Shown in pieces: positions 8,043 to 17,047 of a DNA stretch of 64,000 nt. This DNA is from Candidatus Rokuibacteriota bacterium. GTDB lineage: Bacteria > Methylomirabilota > Methylomirabilia > Rokubacteriales > CSP1-6. Every line of letters starts with the position of its first letter. Position 1 is the first letter of the stretch. The notes below the pieces were generated by a model. It was not told the origin of the DNA. It made no database searches and saw only the letters and a list, made by a program, of their open reading frames with translations. The translations under genes and the position numbers were made by a program. The stretch covers positions 1 through 64,000 of the forward strand of contig QHTE01000044.1 in assembly GCA_003220685.1 (NCBI GenBank), written 5' to 3'.

Positions 8043-9137
8043 CTACCCCGTCCGCAGCTTCTCGAGCAGGCGCGGATCGGGATCTACGCCGAGCCCCGGC
8101 CCTTGGGGCACCGCGATGCGGCCGTCCTTGGGATGGATCGCGTCGTTCAGCGGGTTGTCGGCGAAGTCGCAGTAGAAGCGCTCGACCGGGGAATCGCTCG
8201 CCAGCGCCGCGATGCAATGGATCGAGGCGAGGAGCCCGGGGCCGAAGTAGGCCGAGTGCGGCACGACCTGCACGCCGAACATCTCGCCGAGCGTCATCAC
8301 CCGGCGCATCTCGGTGACGCCGCCCACCTTCGTGACGCTCGGCTGTGCGTAGGTGATCGCGCCCGCCTCCATGGCGCGGCGGAACTCCCACGCGGTGCCG
8401 TAGTTCTCGCCCGCCGCGGTCGGGATGCCCCCGCGCGCGCGCACCTCGGCGAGCCCCGCGAGATTCTCGGGCGGCCACACCGGCTCCTCGAGCCAGTGCA
8501 GATCGAGCGGCGCCAGCCGGCGCGCCATCTCGATCGCCTGGGGCACGGTCCACGGGCAATTCGTGTCGACCATGATCGGGATGCCCGGGCCGGCGACGTC
8601 GCGTGCGGCCTTCACCTCGGGCACCCTGATCTCGTGCAGCTTGATCAATCGATAGCCGCGTCCCAGCGCCTGCTGGGTGTAGCGCGCGACGGCTTCGGCC
8701 GCACCGTAGCGCAAGAGGCTCGCGTAGGCGGGCAGATCGGCGCGCGGGCTCCCGCCGAGCAGACGGTAGAGTGGAACACCCGCGACCTTGCCGGCGATGT
8801 CCCAGAGGGCGATGTCGATGCCCGACAGCGCGTACATCGCCGGGCCGTTGCGCCCGATCCCGTGTAGCAGGCGCTGCACCTCGTCGTGGATCGCCGAGAT
8901 CTGGCTCGGGTCGCGGCCGACGCACATGGGCCCGAGCAGGGTGTCGATGATCGCCCGCGTGGCCGGGAAGACGCGATGGCCGAACGCTTCGCCCCAGCCG
9001 ACGATGCCGCCGTCGGTCTCGACGCGGACGAGCAGCATGTCGATGCTGGTGCGCGGCCGGCCGCCGAGCATCGGCGTGGGTCCGTCGATCAGCATCGGCA
9101 TATTGAGCACGAGCGTCTGAACCGTGGTGATCTTCAT
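8043..9137 (-). CDS. Mandelate racemase/muconate lactonizing enzyme family protein
   Basis: A 364-residue enolase-superfamily enzyme that abstracts a proton alpha to a carboxylate. The capping domain covers residues 1-about 125; the barrel carries K166 and H168 (IKLHE), metal ligands D191 (VDTN), E217 (LEEP) and E244 (AGEN), and H294 in VVPHSAYFGPG. The K-x-H arrangement on the second strand with a later His suits acid-sugar dehydratases or racemases of the mandelate racemase subgroup. The upstream neighbour is a divergent thioredoxin-like gene, the downstream one a protoglobin. The substrate cannot be read from sequence. Confidence 0.83.
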   Translation of the reverse strand: MKITTVQTLVLNMPMLIDGPTPMLGGRPRTSIDMLLVRVETDGGIVGWGEAFGHRVFPATRAIIDTLLGPMCVGRDPSQISAIHDEVQRLLHGIGRNGPAMYALSGIDIALWDIAGKVAGVPLYRLLGGSPRADLPAYASLLRYGAAEAVARYTQQALGRGYRLIKLHEIRVPEVKAARDVAGPGIPIMVDTNCPWTVPQAIEMARRLAPLDLHWLEEPVWPPENLAGLAEVRARGGIPTAAGENYGTAWEFRRAMEAGAITYAQPSVTKVGGVTEMRRVMTLGEMFGVQVVPHSAYFGPGLLASIHCIAALASDSPVERFYCDFADNPLNDAIHPKDGRIAVPQGPGLGVDPDPRLLEKLRTG

Positions 9138-9202
9138 GCGCGATGAGCCTCCAGGCTTCCGTGATAGGGTACCGGGACTGGGCTTTCCCAGGAGGAGAAC
9201 TG

Positions 9203-9592
9203 GTGGTCACGAAGGAGCGATTCGAGCAGGGGCTGACCCTGCCGCAGTACGTCGATCGCATGTCCGTCAATCGAGACCGCTTCGTGGACGCACTCGACGA
9301 GGTCACGATCGGGCCCGACGACGCGCAGATTCTCGAGCGTCTCGGCGGGACGCGCCGGGTGCTGGTCATCAGCGAGGACTGGTGCGGCACGTGTCTGGCC
9401 CACGTGCCGTTCGTGGCCAAGCTCGTCGAGGGCCGCCAGGACATCGAGCTGCGGCTCTTTCCACGCGACGCGAATCTCGACCTGATGGACCAGTACCTCA
9501 AGAAGGGGCGCTACCGCTCGATCCCTGTGTTCGCGTTCTTCGACGAGCACATGAACGAGCTCGCGCGGTTCCTGGAGACCCGCCCCAGTTGA
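9203..9592 (+). CDS. Thioredoxin-like protein with WCGTC motif
   Basis: A 129-residue thioredoxin-fold protein. The redox motif is WCGTC (C61 and C64), preceded by RRVLVISEDW and followed by a thioredoxin-like cis-proline region YRSIPVFAFFD. The length and the N-terminal helical region (LTLPQYVDRM, RFVDALDEV) fit the TlpA-unrelated 'thioredoxin family' group often encoded near classical thioredoxins. GTG9203 is chosen because GGAGGAG lies 6 bases before it; the frame extends upstream to 9143 without conservation. A classical thioredoxin gene follows 48 bp downstream, suggesting a two-gene redox unit. Confidence 0.78.
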   Translation: MVTKERFEQGLTLPQYVDRMSVNRDRFVDALDEVTIGPDDAQILERLGGTRRVLVISEDWCGTCLAHVPFVAKLVEGRQDIELRLFPRDANLDLMDQYLKKGRYRSIPVFAFFDEHMNELARFLETRPS

Positions 9593-9640
9593 ATCCATGC
9601 GCGGCATTGTAGCGTCACAAGGCCGGAGGGGGTGGACTCG

Positions 9641-9967
9641 ATGAGCAATCCGGTCGTGCACCTCACGAACGCCACGTTCGACGGCGTGGTCACGAGCGAG
9701 CGCCCGGTCGTGATCGACTTCTGGGCGCCGTGGTGCGGTCCCTGCCGGGTCATCGCGCCCGTGCTCGATGAGATCGCGCGCGAGGTCGGCGACCAGGCGA
9801 CGATCGCCAAGGTGAACGTCGACGAGGAGCCGGCGCTGGCGGCGCGCTTCGGTGTGCAAGCGATCCCGCAGCTCGTGTTCTTCAAGTACGGCGTCGAGAA
9901 GGACCGGCTGGTAGGCGCGGCGCCCAAGCGCGAGATCGTCAAGCGGCTCGACACGCTCCGCGACTGA
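9641..9967 (+). CDS. trxA: Thioredoxin
   Basis: A 108-residue classical thioredoxin that reduces protein disulfides in the cytoplasm. The active site is WAPWCGPCR (C32, C35), with the conserved buried Asp in VIDFWAP (D26), the cis-Pro in QAIPQLVFFKYG and the C-terminal VGAAPKREIVKRL helix. ATG9641 is preferred; GGAGGGG lies about 11 bases upstream, and a GTG at 9632 is too near that site. It follows the WCGTC thioredoxin-like gene and precedes an FAD oxidoreductase gene on the same strand. Many genomes have several trxA copies; nothing here shows whether this is the main one. Confidence 0.88.
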   Translation: MSNPVVHLTNATFDGVVTSERPVVIDFWAPWCGPCRVIAPVLDEIAREVGDQATIAKVNVDEEPALAARFGVQAIPQLVFFKYGVEKDRLVGAAPKREIVKRLDTLRD

Positions 9968-9997
9968 GGCGGGCGGACCGATGAGGCGCCCGGGCCG

Positions 9998-11224
9998 ATG
10001 ATCGACGCGGCGGACGCGGTCGTCGTCGGCTCGGGCGCGTTCGGCTCGAGCGTCGCCTACCACCTGGCCCGGCACGGGCTGCAGGTCGCCCTGCTGGATC
10101 GCTCCCGCCTCGCCTCGCAGACCTCGCCTCGCGCCGCCGGCCTCACCAGTCAGGTCCGCGCCACCCCCGCCCTCACCGCCATCGCCCGCCGCGCCGTCGT
10201 GAAGCTCGCGACGTTCACGGACGAGACCGGCCAGCCGCTCAGGTTCACCCAGAGCGGGGCGCTCAAGATCGCACGCAACGAGCGCGACGCCGCCCAGCTC
10301 GGGCGCGAGGTCGAGCGCGGACGCGACGCGGGCATCCCGATCGACTTCGTGTCGACCGCCGAGGCCCGGCGGCGGCTGCCGATCCTGCGCGAGCGCGGCA
10401 TCGCCGCCGTCACGTGGAGCCCGACCGACTGCAACGTCGAGCCGGCGGAGCTTCCGATCGGCTACTGCCGCGCGGCCGAGAAGATCGGCGCGACCCTCTT
10501 GCCCCACACGCCGGCCATCGGCTTCGAGATCGGCCCGCGCGGCGTGGAGGGCGTGCGCACGCCGCAGGGGACGATCGCCACCCGCGTGGTCGTCGACGCC
10601 GCGGGGGCGTGGTCGCGCGTGGTCGCGGAGAGCCTCGGCGCGTCGCTGCAAGTCGTGCCGACGCGCCATCAGCTCTTCATCACCGAGCCGATCCCGGGCG
10701 TGGTCCCGGAGTTCCCGATCGCCCGCGTGATCGACGCGCACGTCTACGTGCGCCACGAGCGCGGCGGCCTCATGCTGGGCGGCTACGAGTCCGATCCGCT
10801 GCAGGTCGACGCGGCCGCGCTCGCGCCGGCGTTCGAGATGGCCGACCTGCCGCTGGACATCGAGGTGCTCCGGCGGCTCGCGGCGAGCGTCGCCGACCAG
10901 TTCCCGATCTTCCAGGACTCGGCGATTCGGATCGCCGAGTACCGCGGCGGCCTGCCGATGCTCACGACCGACGACCGCTACCTGGTCGGGCCGCTGCCGG
11001 GCATCGCGGGTGCGTGGGTGATGAGCGGCTGCTGTGTGGGAGGCCTCAGCGCCTCGCCCGCCCTCGGCGAAGCGCTCGCCGAGTGGATCGTCGATGGGAC
11101 CTCGGAGATCGATCTGTCGGAGATCTCGACCGCGCGCTTCGCCGGGCGGGAGATCGACGAGGCCGAGCTACGCGAGCGCTGTCGGCGCGCCTACGCCACG
11201 CACTACCGCGCCGATCGCGACTAG
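9998..11224 (+). CDS. FAD-dependent amino acid/amine oxidoreductase (DAO family)
   Basis: A 408-residue DadA/glycine-oxidase-like flavoprotein. The Rossmann motif VVVGSGAFGSSVAYHLARHGLQVALLD (residues about 8-34) binds FAD, and GGLPMLTTDDRYLVGPLPGIAGAWVMSGCCVGGLSASPALGEALAEWI at the C-terminus is the usual second FAD-contact region. It would oxidise a D-amino acid, sarcosine or similar secondary amine. It starts 31 bp after trxA and its last codons overlap tail to tail with the aminotransferase gene by 4 bp. The substrate is unknown; neighbours give no firm hint beyond amino acid metabolism. Confidence 0.83.
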   Translation: MIDAADAVVVGSGAFGSSVAYHLARHGLQVALLDRSRLASQTSPRAAGLTSQVRATPALTAIARRAVVKLATFTDETGQPLRFTQSGALKIARNERDAAQLGREVERGRDAGIPIDFVSTAEARRRLPILRERGIAAVTWSPTDCNVEPAELPIGYCRAAEKIGATLLPHTPAIGFEIGPRGVEGVRTPQGTIATRVVVDAAGAWSRVVAESLGASLQVVPTRHQLFITEPIPGVVPEFPIARVIDAHVYVRHERGGLMLGGYESDPLQVDAAALAPAFEMADLPLDIEVLRRLAASVADQFPIFQDSAIRIAEYRGGLPMLTTDDRYLVGPLPGIAGAWVMSGCCVGGLSASPALGEALAEWIVDGTSEIDLSEISTARFAGREIDEAELRERCRRAYATHYRADRD

Positions 11225-12273
11225 GGCGCCGCGATCGGCGAGAACGCGCTCACGAAGCGCCGCATGTCGGCGAGCGTGCCGATCGTGAGACGAAAGCTGC
11301 CGTCGATGACGGGCTTCTTCGCCATGCTCCGCACGAGGATCCCCCGCTCGCGTAAGGTCCGCACGGCGGCCTCGCAATCGCCCGGAGGCCACACCAGGAG
11401 ATAGTTGCCGCCCTCGCCGGCGCAGCGCACGCCGAGACGGCGCAGCTCGTCCAGGGTCCACTCCCGGGCCGCGAGCACCTCGGCCACGTAGCGCCGCGTG
11501 TGGTCGGGGTCGGCCAGGGCGGCCTTGCCCGCGACGACCGCGAGCATGTTGATGTCGTACGGCCCGGTCACCCGACGCAACCGCTCGACGATCGTCGGAT
11601 GGCCGATCGCGAAGCCGAGCCGCAGGGCGGCGAGCCCGGCCGCCTTCGACAGGGACTGGAGCGCGACCACGTTGGGGAGCTCGAGCGCCAGCGGCACGAC
11701 CGACCGGCCCGTGAAGGCCACGTAGAGCTCGTCGACGACCACCAGGGTCTGCGGCACGGAGCGCGCGAGCGCCGCGAGCGTGGACGGCTCGACGAGGGTC
11801 CCGGTCGGATTGTTCGGGTTGCAGACGAAGAGCAGGCGCGGGCGCGATTCGAGCTTCCGCGTGATCGCCGCCAGCGGAAAGCAGAGGTCCTCCGGATACA
11901 GGACCTCGTCGATCACCATGCCCTGCTGCTGCGCGCACGGCTCGTAGTAGCCGAAGGTCGGCGCCGTGGTCAGGAACGTGCTGCCCTTCTCGCCGTAGGC
12001 GTCGAAGATCGCCCGGATTGCCGCGTCGACGCCGTTGAAGGCCTCGACGTGGCGCTCCGGCACACCGACGCTCTCCGCGTAGGCCGCGTTGAGGCCGGCG
12101 TACTCGGGATAGGCGGCGTACGCGTCGGGGGGCAGGCGGCGAATCGCCTCGAGCACTCGAGGGCTCGGCCCCACTGTGCTCTCGTTGAAATCGAGCCGCA
12201 GGAAGGGCCGGCGGCCCTCGAGCGGCGCCGCGTACGGCGTGAGGGCTTCGACCTCCGCCCTGGCCCTGATCAT
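11221..12273 (-). CDS. PLP-dependent aminotransferase, histidinol-phosphate aminotransferase-like
   Basis: A 350-residue class I/II aminotransferase. Visible PLP residues are N155 (CNPNNPTG), D181 and Y184 (VVVDELYVAF), K210 in QSLSKAAGLAALRLGFAIG (internal aldimine) and R218. The N-terminal LDFNESTVGPSPRVLEAI is typical of HisC-like enzymes (LDxNE). It is likely a HisC-family enzyme, but no other his gene is near and it sits in an operon with an LLM oxidoreductase, so an aromatic or other amino-acid substrate is equally possible. ATG12273 overlaps the upstream stop as ATGA, implying coupling; longer frames are unconserved. Confidence 0.82.
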   Translation of the reverse strand: MIRARAEVEALTPYAAPLEGRRPFLRLDFNESTVGPSPRVLEAIRRLPPDAYAAYPEYAGLNAAYAESVGVPERHVEAFNGVDAAIRAIFDAYGEKGSTFLTTAPTFGYYEPCAQQQGMVIDEVLYPEDLCFPLAAITRKLESRPRLLFVCNPNNPTGTLVEPSTLAALARSVPQTLVVVDELYVAFTGRSVVPLALELPNVVALQSLSKAAGLAALRLGFAIGHPTIVERLRRVTGPYDINMLAVVAGKAALADPDHTRRYVAEVLAAREWTLDELRRLGVRCAGEGGNYLLVWPPGDCEAAVRTLRERGILVRSMAKKPVIDGSFRLTIGTLADMRRFVSAFSPIAAP

Positions 12274-13436
12274 CCCGCCGCCGCGGCCGCCTTCTTCTTC
12301 AGCTCGGGGATGACGTGCTTGCCGAACATCTCGATCGACGTCATCACCTTCTCGTGCGGCACGGTCTCGGTGGCCATCAGGAACTGCAGCTCGTCGACAC
12401 CGGCTTCCTCGTGGATCGCAATCCCGCGCAGGCAGCTCTCCGGGTCGCCGGCCACCAGCACACCGCGCTCGACCAGGGTGTCGGCGTCGATCTGGTTCCA
12501 GAGGGCCGACGCGATCTGCCCGGACCCGCCGGAGAGATCCACCTCGGGCGCGCCCGCCGTCCCCTCGCCCTTCAGGTAGCGCGCGAAATTCGCCTTCAAG
12601 TGCTCGGGCACGCCGCCCCACGAGGCCACGAGCTGCTCGTAGAGATGGGTCTGGTCCTTCAGATACGGCCGATCAGGCCCAAAGAAGGTCCTGAGCGACT
12701 TGGCCGCCAGCTCGCGCGCGCCCTTGCCGTCCCAGTCGCAGAGCGCCATCGTGGAGCTCAGCCACTGGTCGTTGATGAACTTCCCCACCGGCTTGGCGTG
12801 CCGCACGCGCTCCTTGTACTGCTTGATATGGGGTGCCAGATACGACGGCGCCGCCACGCTCAACGCCATCACGCCGATGCCGGTCTCGGCGGCGAGCTCG
12901 TAGGTGGCCGGCTGCAGCGCGGCGACCCAGATCGGCGGGTGCGGCTTCTGGTAGGGCTTGGGACGCACGTCGCGCGGCGGCACCTTCCAGAACTGGCCTT
13001 CCGCGGAGAACATGCCGTCCTCCCAGATCCGCGGAATCATGCGGAGCGATTCTTCCCACATGGCGCGCGTGTTGCGCGGATCGATTCCCATTCCCATCTG
13101 CTCGTAGGGCGCCGAGCGTCCGGTGCCGAACTCGACGCGCCCGCCCGACATGTGATCGACCATGGCCACGCGCTCGGCGACCCGCACGGGATGGTGATAA
13201 GGCAGGATCACGACGCCGAACCCCAGGCGGATGCGTTTGGTCAGCTGGCTCAGCGCGCCGAAGATCACTTCCGGGCACGGCGACATCGAGAAGCTCGTCA
13301 AGAAGTGATGCTCGACGAACCAGATGGTGTCGAAGCCCATGCGGTCGGCGAGCACGCACTGCTCGAGCGTTTCCTTGATGACCGCGTGGTCGTCGACCAC
13401 GGGCCGCTGCATCTCGTAGGCCAGGCTCAATCGCAT
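12270..13436 (-). CDS. LLM class flavin-dependent oxidoreductase
   Basis: A 388-residue luciferase-like monooxygenase. It starts MRLSLAYEMQRPVV and shows FDTIWFVEHHFLTSFSMSPCPEV (with the EHH segment typical of the LuxA-like group), RIRLGFGVVILPYHHPVRVAERVAMVDHMSGGRVEFGTGRS and PYQKPHPPIWVAA. ATG13436 matches the conserved start and has AGAGGG about 6 bases upstream. The gene is translationally coupled to the downstream aminotransferase. The EHHF type subgroup usually uses FMNH2 from a partner reductase; none is adjacent. Confidence 0.85.
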   Translation of the reverse strand: MRLSLAYEMQRPVVDDHAVIKETLEQCVLADRMGFDTIWFVEHHFLTSFSMSPCPEVIFGALSQLTKRIRLGFGVVILPYHHPVRVAERVAMVDHMSGGRVEFGTGRSAPYEQMGMGIDPRNTRAMWEESLRMIPRIWEDGMFSAEGQFWKVPPRDVRPKPYQKPHPPIWVAALQPATYELAAETGIGVMALSVAAPSYLAPHIKQYKERVRHAKPVGKFINDQWLSSTMALCDWDGKGARELAAKSLRTFFGPDRPYLKDQTHLYEQLVASWGGVPEHLKANFARYLKGEGTAGAPEVDLSGGSGQIASALWNQIDADTLVERGVLVAGDPESCLRGIAIHEEAGVDELQFLMATETVPHEKVMTSIEMFGKHVIPELKKKAAAAAG

Positions 13437-13492
13437 GCGGTTACCCTCTGTGGCGCTTCCGAAGTTCCCGGCGCATGTATTGATCTGAAGAT

Positions 13493-13513
13493 GGGGGAGC
13501 GAGGCGCTCCCCC
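13493..13513. terminator. GC-rich hairpin between beta-helix and LLM genes
   Basis: GGGGGAGC (13493-13500) pairs with GCTCCCCC (13506-13513) around a 5-base loop. It lies downstream of the minus-strand beta-helix gene and just upstream of the LLM start. No clear T-tract follows on the minus strand, so termination is plausible but not proven. Confidence 0.4.
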
Positions 13514-13557
13514 CCAACCCCTGATCGCGCGCGGCCCTAGTGTACTTCAGGTATCCT

Positions 13558-13576
13558 CCCCGGGGCGCCGCCGGGG
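13558..13576 (-). terminator. Stem-loop directly after the beta-helix gene
   Basis: CCCCGG (13558-13563) and CCGGGG (13571-13576) form a 6-bp perfect stem around 7 bases, 5 bp beyond the stop of the beta-helix gene. The following bases on the minus strand (AGGATACC) hold no U-tract, so this is a weak terminator or an mRNA 3'-end stabiliser. Confidence 0.4.
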
Positions 13577-13580
13577 CTCG

Positions 13581-14669
13581 CTACTCGAGGCCGAGGACGG
13601 CGGCGCGGAGCTCCGTGATGTGGGCGGCCCTGACGGCCGTCACGCCGGCCGTGGTCGAGAAGCGGTCCATGACGACGTTCGTATCGCTCACGAAGCCGGG
13701 CAGGCTGTCGGCGGAGATCGCGACGCTGCCGCGGAACGAGTGCTGGTTGTAGAGGATGTTGTTGCGCACGATGTTGCCGGTGCTCGCGTTCTGGATGTTG
13801 ATCGCCCAGCGCGCGTCGGACGCCATCACGATCGTGTTGTTGAGCACCTGGTTGTCGCGCGCGGGCTGCCCGCCGTCGATCTGGTAGAGCGAGATGCCGC
13901 TGGCGTGGTTGTTGTAAAGGAGGTTGTTGCGGATGATCGAGCTCTGCACGCCATCGCAGTTGATGCCGGAGCCGCCGGCGGCCCCGTTGTCGTGGACGAT
14001 GTTGCCCTCGACGACGGCGCCCGAGATGATACCGTCGCCGCCCTGGCTCAGATCGCCGTTCATGTGGATGCCGTTCGCGTTGTTGCCCCACACGATGTTG
14101 CGGCGGATCACGGGCCGGTCGCCGCTGTTGCCGACGTAGATGCCGTGCTCGGCCTGCGAGCGTGACATCGTGTTGTTCTCGATCAGCAGGTCGTCGCTGA
14201 AGCCCGTGAGGATGCCCCAGCGCCCGTTGAGGTCGCCGGTGTTTCCGCGAATCGTGACGTGGTGGTTCAGCACCGCGCGGATGCCCGCGCGCGGCACGCC
14301 GGTCACCGCGAAGCTCTCGATCACGACGTAGCTCGCGCCCTCGAGGTTGATCCCGTCGGGCGTCGTCGGGTTCTGCGTGTCGACGATCGCGCCGGGATCG
14401 CCGCGGAAGATAATGGGATCGGTTGCCGTGCCGCTCGTCGTCAGATAGAGGCCCGCGTAGTGCCCGGCGCGGACGATCACGAGGTCGCCGGCCCGCACGG
14501 TGTCGGCGGCCTTCTGCAAGGTGCGCCAGGGGCTCGTGATCGAGCCCGCGGCGGAGTCGTTGCCGGCCGGGTCGACGTAGAAGGTCCGGAGCGGCGCCGC
14601 GGCGCTCCCCGCCGCGGAGGAGATCCAGACGACCGCGGCGACGGCAAAGACTCGGAAGCGGCGAGCCAT
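13581..14669 (-). CDS. Secreted right-handed parallel beta-helix protein
   Basis: A 362-residue exported protein. A signal peptide (RRFRVFAVAAVVWISSAAGSAAA, cleavage about residue 25) is followed by TFYVDPAGNDSAAGSITSPWRTLQKAADTVRAGDLVIV, the typical start of pectate-lyase-like DUF1565 helices, then regularly spaced N-rich turns such as RNIVWGNNANGIHMNG, NNLLYNNHASGISLYQ and NNTIVMASD. Such folds bind or cleave polysaccharides or serve as surface adhesins. The C-terminus ends VTAVRAAHITELRAAVLGLE, a short H-x-x-ELR tail seen by the author's recollection in secreted proteins of some soil bacteria. GTG14687 is an alternative start. No catalytic residues can be named. Confidence 0.75.
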   Translation of the reverse strand: MARRFRVFAVAAVVWISSAAGSAAAPLRTFYVDPAGNDSAAGSITSPWRTLQKAADTVRAGDLVIVRAGHYAGLYLTTSGTATDPIIFRGDPGAIVDTQNPTTPDGINLEGASYVVIESFAVTGVPRAGIRAVLNHHVTIRGNTGDLNGRWGILTGFSDDLLIENNTMSRSQAEHGIYVGNSGDRPVIRRNIVWGNNANGIHMNGDLSQGGDGIISGAVVEGNIVHDNGAAGGSGINCDGVQSSIIRNNLLYNNHASGISLYQIDGGQPARDNQVLNNTIVMASDARWAINIQNASTGNIVRNNILYNQHSFRGSVAISADSLPGFVSDTNVVMDRFSTTAGVTAVRAAHITELRAAVLGLE

Positions 14670-14808
14670 GCGGGTCAGATGAAGCACCCGAGGTGCCAGG
14701 TCGATCGCGCGGCAACGTCGCGGTCTACCTGGCCTCTCGGGCCCTCGACCCGGTGCCAGAACGGCGGCGCTCGCGTCGGGGCGTCACCATAGCGACAGGC
14801 TCTGTGAG

Positions 14809-15939
14809 ATGCTTCTCGCCATGCCGTCCTCTCCCGAAGTCATCGGCGCGATCGGCCGTCTGCTGCAGCCGCTACTGGAGACGCTCGAGCGCGTCACCTG
14901 GGTCCAGCGCCATTTCTTTCCTCCGGTCGCCGCGCGTCTGGCCGCTGAGCTCGCGCCGGGCGCCGAGGCCGTCGCGGGACCGCTGCGCGACCTCGACAAG
15001 CTCGAGTGGCCGGAGGATCTGCGGTTCATGCGCGAGCGCCTCATCGACGTGGGGCGGCAGACGGTCGACCTGGTCACCGCGTTCGTCGACGCCGCGCGAT
15101 CGCCCGACAATCCGATCGACCTCTATCGCGCACTCCGACGCTTCGCCCGGATCCAGGAGACGCTCTATCCGCTGGCGCCCGCGTTCGAGCCGGTGAGCCG
15201 CTGGTTCCTCGAGCCGGCGCGGCGGGACGACGACGCGCTCGTCGCGCGCCTGCGCGACGGCGCGCTGCGCGACGACCAGGTGCGCGTGGGCGTGCTGCAC
15301 GCCTCCAACGAGCGCGACGAGCGAGGCGGCTTCTCGGTCTACGTTCCCGAGGATTCCGACGGCCGGACGCCGATGCCGCTGGTCGTGGCACTGCACGGCG
15401 GCCACGGCCACGGGCGCGATTTTCTCTGGAGCTGGCTCGCCGACGCGCGCTCGCGCGGCGTGCTCCTGATGGCGCCGACGTCGCGCGACCGCACCTGGTC
15501 CATCATGGGTTTGCAAGATTCCGACGCGGAAGGCCTGCGACAGATGGTCGAGTCGGTCGCGGAACGCTATCCGGTCGACCGCTCGCGCGTACTACTGACC
15601 GGGATGTCCGACGGCGCGACGTACGCGTTGCTGTGCGGCCTCCGGGACGCGCAGATGCCGTTCACCCACCTGGCGCCGGCGTGCGGCGTGCTCCATCCCT
15701 TCCTCTTCGCCGGGAACGGGCTCCAGCACGCCGCGGGCCGGCCGATCTACATGATCCACGGCGCGCTCGACTGGATGTTCCCGGTCTCGTCGGCACACCT
15801 CGGGCGCGACGCCTTGCAGTGCGCCGGCGCGCGGCTCGTCTATCGCGAGATCGAGGACCTCTCGCACACCTACCCGCGGGACGAGAATCCGAAGATCCTC
15901 GACTGGCTGGCGGGCGGCGGCGCCGCCCCTACGGCTTGA
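14809..15939 (+). CDS. Alpha/beta hydrolase (PHB-depolymerase/esterase-like) with helical N-terminus
   Basis: A 376-residue protein. Residues 1 to about 155 are helical and charged, without known domain. From about 160 the alpha/beta hydrolase fold begins: LPLVVALHGGHGHGRDFLW (oxyanion HGG), LLTGMSDGATYALLCG with nucleophile S267 in G-x-S-x-G, D321 in HGALDWMFPV and H353 in LSHTYP complete the triad. It resembles feruloyl-esterase/PHB depolymerase-type enzymes, but it has no signal peptide, so an intracellular substrate is likely. ATG14821 is an alternative start. It is convergent with the Zn-alcohol dehydrogenase, overlapping it by 11 bp. Confidence 0.78.
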   Translation: MLLAMPSSPEVIGAIGRLLQPLLETLERVTWVQRHFFPPVAARLAAELAPGAEAVAGPLRDLDKLEWPEDLRFMRERLIDVGRQTVDLVTAFVDAARSPDNPIDLYRALRRFARIQETLYPLAPAFEPVSRWFLEPARRDDDALVARLRDGALRDDQVRVGVLHASNERDERGGFSVYVPEDSDGRTPMPLVVALHGGHGHGRDFLWSWLADARSRGVLLMAPTSRDRTWSIMGLQDSDAEGLRQMVESVAERYPVDRSRVLLTGMSDGATYALLCGLRDAQMPFTHLAPACGVLHPFLFAGNGLQHAAGRPIYMIHGALDWMFPVSSAHLGRDALQCAGARLVYREIEDLSHTYPRDENPKILDWLAGGGAAPTA

Positions 15940-17047
15940 GGATCACGCGCGTCGCGGCCGTGCCCGCGTTCTTGCCCTGCCACTCCGCGAAGGCGAATGC
16001 CTTGTTGACGTCCGCGAGCGGGAAGCTGTGCGAGACCACCTTCGAGAGCGGATACTTGTCCCGCGTCCGCACCAGGAGCTCGAGCGCGCTCGGCATGATC
16101 CACGGGTTGTAGTGCATGAGCCCCGTCCACTTGATCTGCTGCGAGATCACCTTGATGGCGGGGAAGCTCACGGGCTGCGGCACGATGTTGCCGATGTCCA
16201 CGAACTTGCCGCCGAGCCGGACCATGTCGAGCCCCTCGACCGTGGCCGCCGCGATGCCGACGACCTCGACCACCACGTCGGCGCCGCGCCCGTCGGTGAG
16301 ATCCTTCACGCGCTGGACGCGTGCTTCCGGCGTCGGGAATTCGTTCATGTCGATGACGTCGGTCGCGCCGCACTGCTTCGCGAAGTCGAGGCGCACCGGC
16401 TGCTTGTCGATCGAGATCACCTTCGAGGCGCCCTTCTCGGCCGCGATGGCCGCCGCGTAGATGCCGAGGCCGCCCGCGCCCTGGATCGCGACGACGTCGC
16501 CGAATTGCATGCCGCAATATTCGAGCCCGTGCAGCACCTGGCACATCGCGCAGTTCACCGGCGGAATCGACTCGTCGGGGAGAATGTCGGGCACCTTGAA
16601 GACGTAGTGACCGGGCGGCAGGAAATAGTATTCGGCGTAGCCGCCGTCGCAGTACGGGTACTCGTTCAAGGTGAACTGCATGCTTCGCCGCTGGCGGTGC
16701 GGGCAGACGTGGTGCTCGCCGCGCACGCACCAGTAGCAGCGGTTGCACGGGTTGAAGAACGGAAACGCGACGCGATCGCCCTCCTTCAGGGTCCGCCGCA
16801 GCGAATCCGTCGTGACGCCTTTGCCGAGGCTGGCCACCACCCCGGTGAACTCGTGGCCGGGCACGCGCCTCATGTCGGGCCCAGAGTAGTTGCCGTCATT
16901 GCGCCAGTAGTGGAGGTCCGATCCACAGATGGCAGCGGCGGTGTTCTTGATGAGGATGCCGCCTGGCTCGACCTCCGGGGTCGGCAGGGTCTCGAGCTCG
17001 AGCGGCTTTCCAGGCTGGTTGAGGACGACGGTCAATCCCTTCGGCAC
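15929..17047 (-). CDS. Zinc-dependent medium-chain alcohol dehydrogenase family protein
   Basis: A 372-residue MDR enzyme. The catalytic zinc ligand Cys is in AAICGSDLHYW, GHE of VPGHEFTGVVASLGKGV is the second ligand region, and the structural zinc cluster is NPCNRCYWCVRGEHHVCP. The nucleotide site is AIQGAGGLGIYAAAIAA with the acidic residue in VISIDKQPVRL, favouring NAD. GTG17047 is chosen for the AGGAGG 6 bases upstream; the frame extends to 17116 without conservation. It is divergent from the hybrid kinase across a 313-bp AT-richer region that carries operator-like palindromes, so the two may share regulation. The substrate is unknown (polyol or alcohol). Confidence 0.83.
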   Translation of the reverse strand: MPKGLTVVLNQPGKPLELETLPTPEVEPGGILIKNTAAAICGSDLHYWRNDGNYSGPDMRRVPGHEFTGVVASLGKGVTTDSLRRTLKEGDRVAFPFFNPCNRCYWCVRGEHHVCPHRQRRSMQFTLNEYPYCDGGYAEYYFLPPGHYVFKVPDILPDESIPPVNCAMCQVLHGLEYCGMQFGDVVAIQGAGGLGIYAAAIAAEKGASKVISIDKQPVRLDFAKQCGATDVIDMNEFPTPEARVQRVKDLTDGRGADVVVEVVGIAAATVEGLDMVRLGGKFVDIGNIVPQPVSFPAIKVISQQIKWTGLMHYNPWIMPSALELLVRTRDKYPLSKVVSHSFPLADVNKAFAFAEWQGKNAGTAATRVILKP

